Positions 57,794 to 58,263 of a DNA stretch of 58,263 bases are shown here, in pieces; the first letter of the stretch is position 1; every line of letters begins with the position of its first letter. The notes under the pieces are model-generated. The model searched no databases. It worked only from the letters and a program-made list of their open reading frames with translations, and was not told where the DNA came from. Source of the DNA: RGIG3102 sp045633415 (GTDB lineage: Bacteria > Bacillota > Clostridia > Oscillospirales > Ruminococcaceae); the NCBI GenBank assembly GCA_045633415.1, contig JAZQYH010000018.1:1-58263 (forward strand), written 5' to 3'. The translations under genes and the position numbers were made by a program.

Positions 57794-58263
57794 ATGAAAA
57801 ATTTTATTAACAAAAAAATAATTGCATTAGCATTGGCAATCATTACAATGATATCTTTCTTCACTGCTTGCGGCGATCAAAGTGAATCATCTGGCTCTTC
57901 ACAGCCAAATAACAGCCAGAATTTATCTGCTGACGACTGTCTTATAAACCTTGGAAATGGCCTTGAAATTACAAACATTGGCAACTATACAGGGGTGTAT
58001 ATGGAAGATGGTACTGATGAAGTTGTTTCCGGTGTGCTGATGATGATTGTAAAAAATACAGGCAATAAAACTGTACAGTATGCAAAAATTACAATGGAAA
58101 CAGGTGAAACAGACGCTGTTTTTGAACTTACTACCCTGCCTGTTGGTGCATCTGTTGTTCTGCTTGAAAAAACACGAATGGCATACGATAAAAATGCAAC
58201 ATACGAAATTGCAACACCAGAAAATCTGGCACTGTTTACAGAAGAACCATCCCTTATGGAAGA
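57794..58263 (+). CDS. Lipoprotein, N-terminal part (cut by window edge)
   Basis: Open from the ATG at 57794 to the right edge (156 codons). A lipoprotein signal is clear: basic KNFINKK, hydrophobic IIALALAIITMISFF, then the lipobox TAC with Cys near residue 24, and a Ser/Asn linker. The rest (ISADD-like acidic start, then GVYMEDGTDEVVSGVLMMIV and KNTGNKTVQYAKIT) looks like a beta-rich FxLYD/DUF5067-like domain of bacterial lipoproteins; this assignment is weak. It is attached to the outer face of the membrane. It follows a terminator, so it probably starts a new unit. Confidence 0.75.
   Translation, partial: MKNFINKKIIALALAIITMISFFTACGDQSESSGSSQPNNSQNLSADDCLINLGNGLEITNIGNYTGVYMEDGTDEVVSGVLMMIVKNTGNKTVQYAKITMETGETDAVFELTTLPVGASVVLLEKTRMAYDKNATYEIATPENLALFTEEPSLME

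Overview
The window reads as chromosomal DNA of a low-GC Gram-positive gut-type anaerobe (Bacillota, class Clostridia, probably an Oscillospirales/Ruminococcaceae relative). The evidence is U-rich intrinsic terminators, AGGAGG ribosome sites, a TnpV/MobC/relaxase module typical of clostridial mobilizable elements, and a Gram-positive polysaccharide operon (CpsB phosphatase, Wzz/BY-kinases, LCP protein). I cannot name a species.

Left part (1-24.6 kb) is an accessory and defence region. The end of a mobilizable element (relaxase, MobC, TnpV, 1-2.1 kb) is followed by a four-gene cassette (HTH, PD-(D/E)XK nuclease fused to a DUF2075 helicase, NUDIX, EVE-like protein; 2.97-6.35 kb). It converges on a type I restriction-modification operon (hsdM, hsdS, a HEPN-like gene, hsdR, led by a small HTH; 6.39-13.2 kb). 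Next come a retron with an RT-TOPRIM fusion and a recognisable msr-msd RNA (14.06-15.9 kb), a single-chain SIR2-Argonaute fusion (16.0-19.15 kb), a WYL regulator with an ABC-type ATPase, and an operon of unknown small proteins (21.7-24.6 kb) whose last gene has an A8 frameshift.

Middle part (24.6-38.4 kb, all minus strand) is the most unusual stretch. In transcription order it holds a WYL regulator; a 1143-residue SNF2-like helicase, a MoxR AAA ATPase and a DUF2201 metallopeptidase/vWA protein; an ankyrin protein and two more WYL proteins; a non-coding array of about 1.04 kb with up to ten structured RNA units; a Ro60-like TROVE/vWA (DUF2828-type) protein; and the RNA ligase RtcB. Several RNA units have closing stems that differ in sequence yet stay complementary, and share an ACAGCA box just inside the 5' arm. 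Some carry tRNA mimicry: a CAU anticodon arm, a T-arm-like hairpin, a Gln-tRNA-like acceptor. I propose an RNA repair or RNA quality-control island with its own family of tRNA/Y-RNA-like RNAs. A palindrome of form GTRCAAA-N2-TTTGTAC precedes both the helicase operon and the WYL gene, which suggests a shared regulon.

Right part (39.3-58.3 kb, plus strand) is a cell-surface region. An operon with a long leader and a terminator/antiterminator-like structure encodes a GT4 glycosyltransferase, ABC exporter, Ser-His signal peptidase, CpsB phosphatase, an Ig-like membrane protein, two tandem Wzz/BY-kinase fusions and an LCP transferase. A separate promoter drives a 2855-residue secreted protein (metallophosphoesterase, Ig-like and vWA domains, Pro/Glu-rich repeats), followed by an 87-residue Cys-containing peptide and the start of a lipoprotein gene cut by the window edge.
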